From the NCBI RefSeq assembly GCF_000968175.1, contig NZ_FO704551.1:2170001-2234000 (forward strand): a stretch of DNA of 64,000 bases, written 5' to 3'. The notes beneath the pieces are model-generated. The model saw only the letters and a list, made by a program, of their open reading frames with translations. It was not told the origin of the DNA and did not search any database. Positions 55,879 through 64,000 of this stretch are shown here, one piece after another; position 1 is the stretch's first letter, and each line of letters starts with the position of its first letter. The position numbers and the translations under genes were made by a program. This stretch comes from Xenorhabdus poinarii G6. Its GTDB lineage: Bacteria > Pseudomonadota > Gammaproteobacteria > Enterobacterales > Enterobacteriaceae.

Positions 55879-57465
55879 TTAACAATCATAAGAAAATTCA
55901 GTTAGAGTTTTACTTCCTAAAATATTACGTTGTAATTTCCCTGAGCTGTTCCTCGGTAGAATCTCCATAAATTCAATTTTCTCTAAATGTTTATATGTAA
56001 AATCAATCCATCTATTCTTTACTGAATTTAAAATTCTTTCCTCTAATGAGAGAGATATTATAACCCCTTCTTTACATACAACACATGCTTTTAATATGAT
56101 TACATTATTTTCATTTGTTTCTCCAATGACTGCACACTCTAACACTTCATCATTTTTTAATATCTCATTTTCTATTTCATAAGGAGATACCCATTCGCCA
56201 CAACCTTTTTTAATCATATCATCTGAACGACCGAAATATGTAACATAATCATTAGAAATACTAAACATGTCATTACTAATATGCCAACCATTATTAAAAG
56301 ATTGCTCGCTTCTTTTTGCATCGTTTAAATATTCACAAGCAACACTTGGACCACGAATGCAAAGTCGACCAACTTTTCCTTCACTAACTTCATTTCCTTT
56401 ATTATCAATAATTTTAATTTTGAAACCATTTAAGCATTTACCTACTGTCTGTGGTCTTATATTATCTAGGGTATTAGATATAAAAATATGCCCCACTTCT
56501 GTAGAACCAAAACCATCTAAAAGTGGGGTTCCTATCTCATTATTCCATTTTTCTAATAGAATAGATGATAAAACCTCTCCGGCAGAAGTAGATATACGCA
56601 GAGATTTTAATTCACCCACATTCTTATTATTAAGTAATTCAGAGATCATTCTTGGTGTTCCAAGAAATATTGTTGGTTTTAAATCCTTGCTTAGCTTTAT
56701 GATTTTTTCATGAGTTGTTTTTTCTCTAAAAATAATGCATGACGCACCATATATGAAGCTAAATAATAATGATCCGCCTAACGCATAACCAAAAGTTAGT
56801 TTAGGGACGGCTAGAACTCTATCTGCTGAATTCATATATAAAACATTTTCAGAAAAAGCATAAGCACAGTGCAAAATATCTCGGTGACGCCTAGGTATTA
56901 CTTTATTTTTTCCTGTTGTTCCAGAACTAAGTAAAGCATAGGCATAACTATCAGTACTTGTATAGCTGATCAATAAATCACTTGATTGGTTTTCTATTGC
57001 TATTTCTAAATCAGATGGATTTAAATGAAAATCTCCGATAAAAATAGTTTCAATGTTATTGGTTATCCCAGAAAGTAATGCTCTTTTTTTCTCTATTTCA
57101 TGATCAATAACTAATATATCAGCATTTAGTTCTTTTATTATGTCATTTATTTCTACCGATTCACTAAGAGGATTACTTAAGATAGCCATAGCACCGCATG
57201 CTATAACTGCAAAAAAACTTATTACAAATGCTGGGGTATCAGGAATGGCTAATATAACTCTAGTTTGATTTTTCACACCTATTGACTTAAAATAGTTTGA
57301 CGTTTTTGAGATTTTTTCTGATAGCTCTTGGTAAGTAAAATCTTTCCCATCATATGATATAGCTACATTTTCACCTCTACCTTCTCTGATATGGCGAAAA
57401 ATAAGAAAATCAGTTAAGTTTAAAGAATCATTTTTTAATAAGTCTTCTAAATATAGATTTTTCAT
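55879..57465 (-). CDS. Benzoate-CoA-ligase-type AMP-forming aryl-acid ligase
   Basis: A 528-residue ANL-superfamily enzyme. P-loop SSGTTGKNK at about 180-188, DGFGSTEVGHIFISN at 317-331 (the benzoate-CoA ligase block), Asp399 in HISNDMF where TGD is usual, hinge GRSDDMIKKGCGEWVSP at 412-428 and catalytic Lys510 in PRNSSGKLQRN. It should adenylate an aryl carboxylate; 3-hydroxyanthranilate from this same island is the obvious candidate. No aryl carrier protein is encoded, so CoA or direct transfer to an amine is implied. The ATG at 57465 follows GGGAG by 12 bases; a TTG at 57477 directly abuts it. Confidence 0.85.
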   Translation of the reverse strand: MKNLYLEDLLKNDSLNLTDFLIFRHIREGRGENVAISYDGKDFTYQELSEKISKTSNYFKSIGVKNQTRVILAIPDTPAFVISFFAVIACGAMAILSNPLSESVEINDIIKELNADILVIDHEIEKKRALLSGITNNIETIFIGDFHLNPSDLEIAIENQSSDLLISYTSTDSYAYALLSSGTTGKNKVIPRRHRDILHCAYAFSENVLYMNSADRVLAVPKLTFGYALGGSLLFSFIYGASCIIFREKTTHEKIIKLSKDLKPTIFLGTPRMISELLNNKNVGELKSLRISTSAGEVLSSILLEKWNNEIGTPLLDGFGSTEVGHIFISNTLDNIRPQTVGKCLNGFKIKIIDNKGNEVSEGKVGRLCIRGPSVACEYLNDAKRSEQSFNNGWHISNDMFSISNDYVTYFGRSDDMIKKGCGEWVSPYEIENEILKNDEVLECAVIGETNENNVIILKACVVCKEGVIISLSLEERILNSVKNRWIDFTYKHLEKIEFMEILPRNSSGKLQRNILGSKTLTEFSYDC

Positions 57466-57525
57466 AAAAATTAACAACTCCCATAATCATTAAATATAAT
57501 AACTCATCAATTAACTTAATTTTAT

Positions 57526-57560
57526 TGAAAAAGCAGAGGGTAACATAATTATCACCCTCT
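57526..57560 (-). terminator. Hairpin between precursor gene and the modification genes
   Basis: On the minus strand AGAGGGT and ACCCTCT (57560-57554 and 57541-57535) form a seven-pair stem followed by GCTTTTTC. It lies ten bases after the peptide stop codon. A leaky terminator here would give much more peptide message than enzyme message, common in RiPP operons. Confidence 0.7.
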
Positions 57561-57570
57561 ATTAATTATC

Positions 57571-57696
57571 TTAAGAGCAACTTAAACAGGCCAAACCAGC
57601 TTCCTCAATTTGTTCTAGAATCTCAACTAATTCTATGGATTCAATATCTCTAATAGCTTGATTTTGCACATCTTGAACATCAGCTTTTCCGTTCAT
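57571..57696 (-). CDS. Putative RiPP precursor peptide (41 aa) with C-terminal ACLSCS
   Basis: The frame starts MNGKADVQDVQNQAIRDIES and ends LEQIEEAGLACLSCS. Residues 5-32 form an acidic, amphipathic helical leader; after Ala33-Gly34 comes a short core with Cys37 and Cys40. Leader-like helix plus Cys-rich C-terminus is the layout of MNIO substrates. TATGAGG stands five bases before the ATG, a good ribosome-binding site. It is the first gene of the island, transcribed in the same direction as all the others, and too short for standard ORF tables. The cut after AG or GL is inferred. Confidence 0.8.
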   Translation of the reverse strand: MNGKADVQDVQNQAIRDIESIELVEILEQIEEAGLACLSCS

Positions 57697-58232
57697 ATAT
57701 ACCTCATAAAGTCGAATTCTTCACCATTAGCTGATTAGTTAAAAATTACATAGATGAAATAATTCTAATATAGAAAATAAAAGACGTTTTCATCGTAATC
57801 TAACCTAAGCCACTAATGACTTGTTGTCAATATCACCAAATGATCTGTTGTCTATATGTTTACATTAATGTTTTCCATAATGAATATAATTATATTTCAT
57901 TTCATTACCTTGTAACAGGTCATCTTGATTAGAGGATCATTGTCCCAATAATTAGATATTGTGATAAACGTCTCTCTTTATAATGAGTATCTTTGGCGGG
58001 ATATGTGAATTTTATGGAGGCTAGCCATTCTATTACCAAATATATAGCAAGTTATACCTGCTGATTCCATCCTCACTAGTATAACAATGGATTAACCCCA
58101 GTAAATCAGAAAGATTATTTTGGAAAAATGCTATGATTACAACCGTCATTCACTCTTCTTAATAGCGTATAAACACATAGAACAGCTTTAAATTAATGCA
58201 GTGATTTTACTATTATTACAGCTGTAGTATTA
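57697..58232. promoter_or_regulatory. Upstream control region of the biosynthetic island
   Basis: About 535 bp of AT-rich DNA with no gene. On the minus strand TTGACA (57831-57826) followed 17 bases later by TAGGTT is a possible promoter. Two near-identical 19-bp direct repeats overlap it. No regulator gene is present in the island. Confidence 0.45.
57815..57857. promoter_or_regulatory. Two 19-bp direct repeats, possible operator
   Basis: AATGACTTGTTGTCAATAT at 57815-57833 and AATGATCTGTTGTCTATAT at 57839-57857 match at 16 of 19 positions with a 24-bp period. They overlap the possible -35 box for the precursor peptide gene. Confidence 0.5.
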
Positions 58233-59151
58233 GGTCGTGTCCCTTAATTATATAACCGCTTGTAAAAGAGTCGAATACAGCCTAATTTCACCATGGATAA
58301 ATAGTTTCGGGCGGTTTTTTCATAGCGGGTTGCAATACGCCGATTTCCTTTCAGAAAACCGAAACAGCGTTCGACCACATTCCGGCCACGATAAGCCTGT
58401 TTATCAAATTGCGTACGACCATCAGTACTGCCTTTTTCATTGATTTTATACGGAATAATGCCCTTTATCCTCAATTTACGCAGATAACCGCGCAGTTTTC
58501 CGCCCGAATAGCCTTTATCTGCCAGTACCGCTTTACCGCGCCGTTTCATGAAACCATTTTTGCGTTGGACGCCAATGCCATCAAGCAACGGGATGGCCGA
58601 TTGACTTTCATGGGCTTGCCCAGCGGTCACTATCAGGTTGAGGGGAAATCCCTTTCGGTCGGTTGCCAGGTGGATTTTGGTGCCATAACCACCGCGTGAG
58701 CGACCCAGCGCATGATCGTCAGCGATATCGGGATGTTTTTTTTCGCGCCTGCGGCATCTTTACTCGCGCGAATATTGCTGCCATCCAGGCAAATTTCAGC
58801 CCAGTCAATCAACCCTTTTTCATCCAGAATGGACAGTAAACGATTAAATATCTTGTTGATAATGCCTGATTTTGACCAACGATTAAATCGGTTATAGACC
58901 GTTTTCCAAGGCCCATAGCGTTCCGGTAAGTCGCGCCACGGTGCCCCTGAACATAGCACCCAGAACATCCCATTTATCACACGGCGGTGTTCAACATAGG
59001 GACGTCCTGCCCGTTCTGAATGAACCAGGGGCAAACAAGATTCTATCAATATCCATGCGTCATCAGGAATGTCGTAGCGTGCCATCATCTTTTCCTATAT
59101 TGAAAACCGTTTAGATGATAATACTACCGATTTACATTAAGGGACACGGCC
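58233..59151 (-). mobile_element. IS5-family (IS427-like) insertion sequence, apparently complete
   Basis: The 919-bp element is bounded by 16-bp terminal inverted repeats: GGTCGTGTCCCTTAAT at 58233-58248 and its complement with one mismatch at 59136-59151. It holds one transposase read through a frameshift site. It sits just upstream of the biosynthetic island. Confidence 0.9.
58244..59088 (-). CDS. IS427-type transposase, two frames joined by programmed -1 frameshift
   Basis: Frame A (58633-59088) begins MMARYDIPDDAWILIESCLP and contains the first catalytic Asp in CLDGSNIRASKDAAGAKK. Frame B (58244-58630) carries KGFP/LADKGYSGG with the second Asp and RNVVERCFGFLKGNRR with the Glu. A run of eight A residues (minus strand, 58743-58736) just after GCG lets the ribosome slip back one base, giving AKKKHPDIADDHALGRSRGG and a continuous DDE protein. 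All catalytic residues are present, so it may be active. Confidence 0.88.
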
Positions 59152-59259
59152 TAGCATATTGGCAGAAGAATAAAATTAAAAATCTGGGAAGGTGCTATTT
59201 TCAGCAATGCCCAGTTCAGGAAATTGACACCATTTACCCCATCCATACGGGACGAAGGT

Positions 59260-60192
59260 TCAGGCGCGAGAGATAATCGCAGCGATCTGAGCCGTTGTTT
59301 TTAATACCCGGATTTGCATAAATAACGCATCAGCTTCATCGTATTCTTTACGCAAATACCCCAACCATTGTTTGATGCGAGCAACGTGATACAATCCGGT
59401 ATCGCCTTGCTTTTCCAGATAAATGTATTTTTGCAACAGCTTAAGTACCTCACACCACGGCATTTTGGGTTCATGATATTTAATGACCCGACTCAAGTTT
59501 GGTGTATGCAGCGCACCACGCCCTATCATCAGCGCGTCGCATCCTGTGATACGGATACACGCTTGAGCACTCTGCCAATCCCAGATTTCTCCATTGGCAA
59601 TCACAGGAATGGAGAGGCGTCGCCGAATCTCGCCAATCGCCGCCCAGTTAATACATTCGGCTTTATAACCCGCTTCTTTGGTTCGGCCGTGTACAGCCAG
59701 TTCCGTCGCTCCCGCCTGCTGAACAGCATCCGCAATTTCAAACTGACGTGAATCGGAATCCCATCCTAAACGTACTTTTACTGTCACTGGTAAGTGAGCA
59801 GGAACAGCCTCACGCATAGCTTTGGCGCCCTGATAGATCAGTTCAGGATCTTTCAATAAGCTGGCGCCACCACCGCTGCCATTCACCGCCCGGGACGGGC
59901 AACCGCAGTTTAAATCCACGCCCCACGATCCTAGCTCAACGGCTCTGGCGGCATTTTCTGCCAACCATTCTGGGTACTGCCCCAGAAGCTGAACTCTGAC
60001 AGGGGTGCCGGATGGCGTCAGGCTCTGGTGATGCAATTCGGGGCACAGCCGGTAAAAAGATTTTACCGGCTGTAAGCTGTCAACCACACGCAGGAATTCT
60101 GTGATGCAGAGGTCATAGTCATTGACTTCACTCAACAATTCTCTGACCAGAGAATCTAAAACACCTTCCATCGGTGCCAGCAAAACACGCAT
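59260..60192 (-). CDS. dusC: tRNA-dihydrouridine(16) synthase
   Basis: DusC reduces uridine 16 of tRNA with FMN. The 310-residue protein starts [20 protein letters not shown] and has the catalytic Cys in [30 protein letters not shown] and [13 protein letters not shown]. Length is close to E. coli (315). It starts three bases after the rhlE stop, so the two are co-transcribed here. Confidence 0.96.
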   Translation of the reverse strand: MRVLLAPMEGVLDSLVRELLSEVNDYDLCITEFLRVVDSLQPVKSFYRLCPELHHQSLTPSGTPVRVQLLGQYPEWLAENAARAVELGSWGVDLNCGCPSRAVNGSGGGASLLKDPELIYQGAKAMREAVPAHLPVTVKVRLGWDSDSRQFEIADAVQQAGATELAVHGRTKEAGYKAECINWAAIGEIRRRLSIPVIANGEIWDWQSAQACIRITGCDALMIGRGALHTPNLSRVIKYHEPKMPWCEVLKLLQKYIYLEKQGDTGLYHVARIKQWLGYLRKEYDEADALFMQIRVLKTTAQIAAIISRA

Positions 60193-60195
60193 GGA

Positions 60196-61512
60196 TTACT
60201 TTCCTGTGACGAAAGCACGAGGAGATTTGGTTGCGGCACGGGGGCGGCGTTGACGTGTTGAAGCGCCCTGATTACGTGGACGATCCCCACCTTGTTTGCC
60301 ATTTTTATGTTGAGTACGGGAAGACGTATCGCGGCTATTGCGTCCGTTCAAGATGGGTTCGGCCTTGATTGAAGGATCAGGTTCATAACCCGGAATGGCA
60401 ATGCGTGGAATTTCCCGCTTCAATAGACGTTCAATATCTTTCAGGAGCTTGTGTTCATCGACACATACCAGCGATATTGCCTGCCCAGTCGACTCTGCAC
60501 GCCCCGTTCGGCCAATTCGATGAACATAATCTTCGGCAACATTTGGCAGTTCATAGTTGACGACATAAGGTAACTGATCAATATCCAACCCACGAGCCGC
60601 GATATCGGTTGCCACCAATGCACGGATTTTGCCGGTTTTGAAGTCAGCCAATGCACGGGTTCTTGCCCCCTGGCTTTTGTTACCGTGGATCGCCGCAGCC
60701 GTCACGCCATCTTTATTCAGTTGCTCCGCTAGCCGGTTTGCACCGTGTTTAGTGCGCGTAAATATCAATACCTGCTGCCAGTTCTGGCTGCCTATCATGT
60801 AGGAGAGCAATTCTCCTTTGCGCTTTTTGTCTACAAAATGGATTGACTGATCAATCTGTTCAGACGCGGAATTGCGCCGGGCGACTTCTACACTGACAGG
60901 ATTTTTCAGTAACTTATTAGCAAGATTCTTGATGTCATCAGAGAATGTCGCAGAGAAGAGTAAATTTTGACGTTTTGCCGGTAGCTTGTTCAACACACGA
61001 CGAATATCGTGAATAAATCCCATGTCCAACATGCGATCGGCTTCATCCAAAATCAGAATTTCAACGCGGGAAAGATCCACCGCATTCTGGTGTTCCAAAT
61101 CCAGTAAGCGCCCCGGCGTTGCCACCAGAATATCCACACCCCCACGCAATTTCATCATCTGCGGATTAATACTGACTCCGCCGAATACCACAAAGGAACG
61201 TAATTTAAGGTATTTACTGTAGTTATGTACACTTTCTCCCACCTGAGCCGCCAGTTCTCGGGTCGGTGTTAAAATCAAGGCTCTGACCGGACGTCGACCT
61301 TTTGCCTGGGTTGAAGATTCGCTCAAAAGTTGCAGGAGAGGTAGAGTAAACCCTGCGGTTTTTCCGGTACCCGTCTGAGCACTGGCCAATAGATCTTTAC
61401 CGGATAACACAACAGGAATCGCCTGCTGCTGAATAGGGGTAGGCTCTGCGTAGCCTTGTTCTTCAATGGCACGCAAGATATCAGCCTTCAAGCCGAGTGA
61501 CTCAAAATTCAT
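60196..61512 (-). CDS. rhlE: DEAD-box RNA helicase RhlE
   Basis: The 438-residue protein has Walker [28 protein letters not shown], the SAT motif in [10 protein letters not shown] and [10 protein letters not shown]. The C-terminal 70 residues are basic and Arg/Gly/Ser-rich ([20 protein letters not shown]), an RNA-binding tail. RhlE acts in ribosome maturation. In E. coli it is divergent from cecR, which represses it; the same layout is kept. Confidence 0.96.
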   Translation of the reverse strand: MNFESLGLKADILRAIEEQGYAEPTPIQQQAIPVVLSGKDLLASAQTGTGKTAGFTLPLLQLLSESSTQAKGRRPVRALILTPTRELAAQVGESVHNYSKYLKLRSFVVFGGVSINPQMMKLRGGVDILVATPGRLLDLEHQNAVDLSRVEILILDEADRMLDMGFIHDIRRVLNKLPAKRQNLLFSATFSDDIKNLANKLLKNPVSVEVARRNSASEQIDQSIHFVDKKRKGELLSYMIGSQNWQQVLIFTRTKHGANRLAEQLNKDGVTAAAIHGNKSQGARTRALADFKTGKIRALVATDIAARGLDIDQLPYVVNYELPNVAEDYVHRIGRTGRAESTGQAISLVCVDEHKLLKDIERLLKREIPRIAIPGYEPDPSIKAEPILNGRNSRDTSSRTQHKNGKQGGDRPRNQGASTRQRRPRAATKSPRAFVTGK

Positions 61513-61890
61513 AAATAAGAAATGCTCCAGACTTCACCATGCCTGATATCACTCAGGGGCAGTTTGATGGGAAGAAAACAGACGCGATAGAACGCAAAGA
61601 AATTACATAAACTGCAATGCACCATAATTAGCGCGGCATTATAACAGATATGATGTTTCACGCGGGCTTAAAGCGACCAATAATTGAAAGTAAAATTATG
61701 TCAATCCAGTCAGAGACGAGTTAACAGCGAGAATGGTGTAAAAACTGAAAGGTTATTTTTTTATTGATGTCTATTAAAAAGACAATTTGTGCCGACTTTA
61801 CATCGAATTGCTTTAGTTTTAAAGTTAATCATACGATTGATATATTTTTCGACACTCTTGAAAATTCTTTGCAACGGGAAATTTTTTAAC
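61513..61890. promoter_or_regulatory. Divergent rhlE / cecR promoter region
   Basis: About 380 bp without a gene. It should contain both promoters and, by E. coli precedent, CecR operators. I could not pick out a convincing palindrome by eye. Confidence 0.5.
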
Positions 61891-62592
61891 ATGGCAGCGA
61901 AGACGGCTCAGACATTACGGGGCGAACAAGCCAAACAGCAACTTCTGGAAGCAGCAATCGCCATTTTTGGCAAATCCGGTCTGGATGGGGCAACGACCCG
62001 CAATATTGCACAACATGCACAACAAAATATCGCAGCCATTGCCTATTATTTTGGTTCTAAAGAAGGATTATACCTTGCCGTTGTGCAACATATTGCCGAC
62101 AAGCTAAGAGCGGAGTTTGCACCTCTTATCGAATCCATTGATCGTTTTTTTGCTGAAACACCAAAACCCTATCCACAAGCGCAAATACTGGCCTTTATTC
62201 ATCAGGGGATGGTGAGTTATAACCGACTGATTTTCGAGAAAAGTAGTATCAACATTAGCCGGATCATGTCCCATGAACAATTGACCCCCACTGAAGCTTA
62301 CAGTGTCATGCATGATCAGGGGCTGGCCCCCATTTATTCCCGCTTGAATAAACTCATCGCCAACTATATCGGCGCTGATGAACGTCATATTTCAACCCAA
62401 ATCCATACCCATGCCTTACTCGGTGAAATACTCTCTTTCCGACTGGCCAGAGAAGCCTTATTGCGCCAAACGGGGTGGGACAATATCGGGGTGAAAGAAT
62501 ATGAATTAATCAATCACGTTTTATCGCAACACATCAATTTATTGCTTGATGGATTAAGTGCGCAGACCGTCAGTCAGCCGCAGGTTGAGTGA
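61891..62592 (+). CDS. cecR: TetR-family regulator CecR
   Basis: The N-terminal helix-turn-helix is GEQAKQQLLEAAIAIFGKSGLDGATTRNIAQHAQQNIAAIAYYFGSKEGLYLAV, the CecR (YbiH) pattern, followed by a ligand-binding domain with THALLGEILSFRLAREALLRQTGW. In E. coli CecR controls rhlE and the ybhG-ybhF-ybhS-ybhR exporter and affects antibiotic sensitivity. I start at the ATG at 61891 (233 residues); a longer frame from 61789 adds an unlikely N-terminus. It heads the export operon. Confidence 0.9.
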   Translation: MAAKTAQTLRGEQAKQQLLEAAIAIFGKSGLDGATTRNIAQHAQQNIAAIAYYFGSKEGLYLAVVQHIADKLRAEFAPLIESIDRFFAETPKPYPQAQILAFIHQGMVSYNRLIFEKSSINISRIMSHEQLTPTEAYSVMHDQGLAPIYSRLNKLIANYIGADERHISTQIHTHALLGEILSFRLAREALLRQTGWDNIGVKEYELINHVLSQHINLLLDGLSAQTVSQPQVE

Positions 62593-62627
62593 ATTCTGTT
62601 GATGCAATCCATCATATCCAGGCAAGC

Positions 62628-62701
62628 AGTACCTAAGCGAACAGTACCAAGTAGATAGTACCTAAATAGATAGTACCTAAGTAGATAGTACCTAAATAGA
62701 T
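62628..62701. repeat. 15-bp tandem repeat (five units) between cecR and ybhG
   Basis: Units of AGTACCTAARTAGAT begin at 62628, 62643 (14 bp), 62657, 62672 and 62687; the last three are nearly identical, the first two diverged. The array lies 98 bp before the ybhG start. All frames with AGTACC contain stops, so it is non-coding. Confidence 0.9.
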
Positions 62702-62798
62702 AATACACTGGCATTAAAACGTATATTCCCCATGACGCTCAAGTTGCCCCCTTTCTTGAACGCTCGGGGAGATACACTAAACAGGCATAAGGGATAGT

Positions 62799-63821
62799 AT
62801 GAACAGTAAACAGTTTGCTCTTACCCTATTGGCGCTCATTGTTGTCATCGGTGCGATGGTGGGGATGTATTACTATCAGGAACAAAATAGCAGGGCGCTG
62901 ACCTTGTATGGCAATGTAGATATCAGAACGGTCAATCTTGGCTTTCGGGTGGCTGGCAAATTGTCTGAGCTACAAGTGGATGAAGGTGATGCCATTGCAG
63001 TAGGACAGACGCTTGGCCGCCTCGATGATGCGCCGTTTATCAATGCGTTAAATCAGGCCAAAGCCGCTCGTGATATCGCCAAAGCCAATCTTGCCAAAGC
63101 AGAAGCCGGTTATCGCCGTGAAGAAATCGCTCAGGTACGATCTGAAGTGGCGCAAAAAGCATCAGCATTCCGTTTTGCGGATAGTTTCCTGAAACGTCAG
63201 CAAGGATTGTGGCAAAACAAAACCCTTTCCGCCAATGATCTGGAAAATGCCAGAGCCGGGCGTAATCAGGCTCTGGCCGCTTATCAGGCTGCAAAAGATA
63301 AATTACGTCAATTTGAAGCGGGTTATCGCACCGAAGAAATCGCGGCGGCAAAAGCGCAACTCACTCAAGCAGAAGCGGCCGTCGCACAGGCTGAACTCGA
63401 TTTAAAAGATACCCAACTAACCGCCCCCTCTGCCGGGGTGATCCTGACCAGAGCCATTGAACCCGGCACCATGCTGGCGGCCGGCAATACTGTTTTTACG
63501 CTGTCACTGACCAATCCTGTTTGGATCAGGGCATACATTGATGAACCCAATCTCAATCAAGCCATTGCCGGACGGGAAATTCTGATTGATACCGATGGAC
63601 GCAAAAATCAGCCCTATCATGGCAAAATTGGGTTTGTTTCGCCTACCGCCGAATTTACCCCAAAGAGCGTCGAAACACCGGATTTAAGAACGGATTTAGT
63701 CTATCGCCTGCGGATTATTGTTCTGGATCCCGATAATGGCCTGAAACAAGGCATGCCGGTCACTTTACGTTTTGCCGATACCAATACGGCTCAAGTCGAT
63801 TTAGCTGACACAGATAAGTAA
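62799..63821 (+). CDS. ybhG: HlyD-family membrane fusion protein YbhG
   Basis: A periplasmic adaptor with an N-terminal signal anchor (about 7-27), a biotinyl-lipoyl-like segment ([23 protein letters not shown]), a long coiled-coil hairpin (about 75-205, Ala/Lys/Glu-rich) and a second half containing [20 protein letters not shown]. The 340-residue length and the ending match E. coli YbhG, which works with the YbhFSR ABC transporter in exporting drugs and cations. It is nine bases before ybhF. Confidence 0.93.
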   Translation: MNSKQFALTLLALIVVIGAMVGMYYYQEQNSRALTLYGNVDIRTVNLGFRVAGKLSELQVDEGDAIAVGQTLGRLDDAPFINALNQAKAARDIAKANLAKAEAGYRREEIAQVRSEVAQKASAFRFADSFLKRQQGLWQNKTLSANDLENARAGRNQALAAYQAAKDKLRQFEAGYRTEEIAAAKAQLTQAEAAVAQAELDLKDTQLTAPSAGVILTRAIEPGTMLAAGNTVFTLSLTNPVWIRAYIDEPNLNQAIAGREILIDTDGRKNQPYHGKIGFVSPTAEFTPKSVETPDLRTDLVYRLRIIVLDPDNGLKQGMPVTLRFADTNTAQVDLADTDK

Positions 63822-63830
63822 GGCGATAAC

Positions 63831-64000
63831 ATGAGCAGTTCAGCCAACATGATAACACTGAACGGCGTGGTGAAAACGTTTCCGGGTCTAGACGTTCCTG
63901 CGATCGCTCACCTCCGGGCAGAAATTCAGGGTGGATCAGTGACGGGGCTTGTCGGCCCTGATGGTGCCGGCAAAACCACGCTGATAAGAATGTTAGCCGG
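63831..64000 (+). CDS. ybhF: ABC transporter ATPase YbhF (partial, runs off the right edge)
   Basis: Only 56 codons are present: MSSSANMITLNGVVKTFPG and Walker A VGPDGAGKTTLIRMLAG. The context (cecR-ybhG-ybhF) identifies it as the twin-ATPase component of the YbhFSR exporter. AAGGCG precedes the ATG. Confidence 0.88.
   Translation, partial: MSSSANMITLNGVVKTFPGLDVPAIAHLRAEIQGGSVTGLVGPDGAGKTTLIRMLA

Larger units (their letters stand above)
58231..59153. repeat. TA target duplication flanking the insertion element
   Basis: TA occurs at 58231-58232 and 59152-59153, directly outside the terminal inverted repeats. A two-base TA duplication fits IS427-group insertion. Confidence 0.6.

Noticed and set aside
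58244..58630. A broken, dead transposase in two pieces
   Set aside because: The two frames are connected by an A8 slippage run in the proper -1 relation and all catalytic residues are present, so this is normal IS427-type expression.
62628..62701. CRISPR array
   Set aside because: Units are 14-15 bp and directly adjacent, with no spacers and no cas genes.

Overview
The window reads as chromosomal DNA of an entomopathogenic Enterobacterales, most likely Xenorhabdus (or the related Photorhabdus). The housekeeping proteins align, from memory, almost residue for residue with E. coli orthologues (HisG-HisI, Gnd, YegH, AsmA, Dcd, Udk, Mrp, MetG, Cdd, MaeA, FolE, MoeA/B, YbiT, DinG, DusC, RhlE, YbhG), but neighbourhoods are reshuffled relative to E. 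coli and separated by AT-rich accessory stretches. The genus is inferred from general knowledge only.

Layout. 1-8.4 kb: the end of yeeZ, then the hisL leader with attenuator and the complete hisGDCBHAFI operon. 8.5-36.1 kb: metabolic and maintenance genes: yiaY, yeaK, gnd, yegH, asmA-dcd-udk, mrp/metG, yohJK, cdd, maeA, sanA, yeiB, folE, an MFS carrier, moeAB, the ABC-F protein ybiT, a LOG-family hydrolase, rhtA and a PhnA-domain protein. 36.2-39.2 kb: an AT-rich accessory patch with a nine-copy octanucleotide repeat ahead of an Ig-like protein, a degenerate fragment and a small secreted Cys-containing protein. 39.4-43.1 kb: dinG, a small membrane protein, sseA and a YeaQ/YmgE-type protein.

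43.4-57.7 kb is the main attraction: a one-directional (minus strand) biosynthetic island that I do not recognise as a described system. In transcription order it encodes a 41-residue putative precursor peptide ending in ACLSCS, a benzoate-CoA-ligase-type AMP-forming enzyme, a thiol-dioxygenase-like cupin, a probable MNIO partner protein, a DUF692/MNIO metalloenzyme, a DegT/AHBA-synthase-like protein that has lost its PLP lysine, an ABC ATPase, a propeller-plus-S9-type hydrolase, an EntA-like dehydrogenase, a PhzD-like isochorismatase, a PhzE-like ADIC synthase and an ABC-2-type permease. PhzE + PhzD + EntA-like is the known logic for making 3-hydroxyanthranilate from chorismate. Together these suggest a ribosomal peptide modified at cysteine by an MNIO and joined to, or combined with, a 3-hydroxyanthranilate unit, then proteolysed and exported. 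The three 3-hydroxyanthranilate genes are visibly less AT-rich than their neighbours and sit next to an IS6-type transposase remnant, so the island looks composite.

58.2-59.15 kb: an apparently intact IS5-family (IS427-like) element with a programmed frameshift site. 59.3-64 kb: rhlE-dusC on the minus strand, divergent from the cecR-ybhG-ybhF export operon, which contains a 15-bp minisatellite and runs off the right edge.
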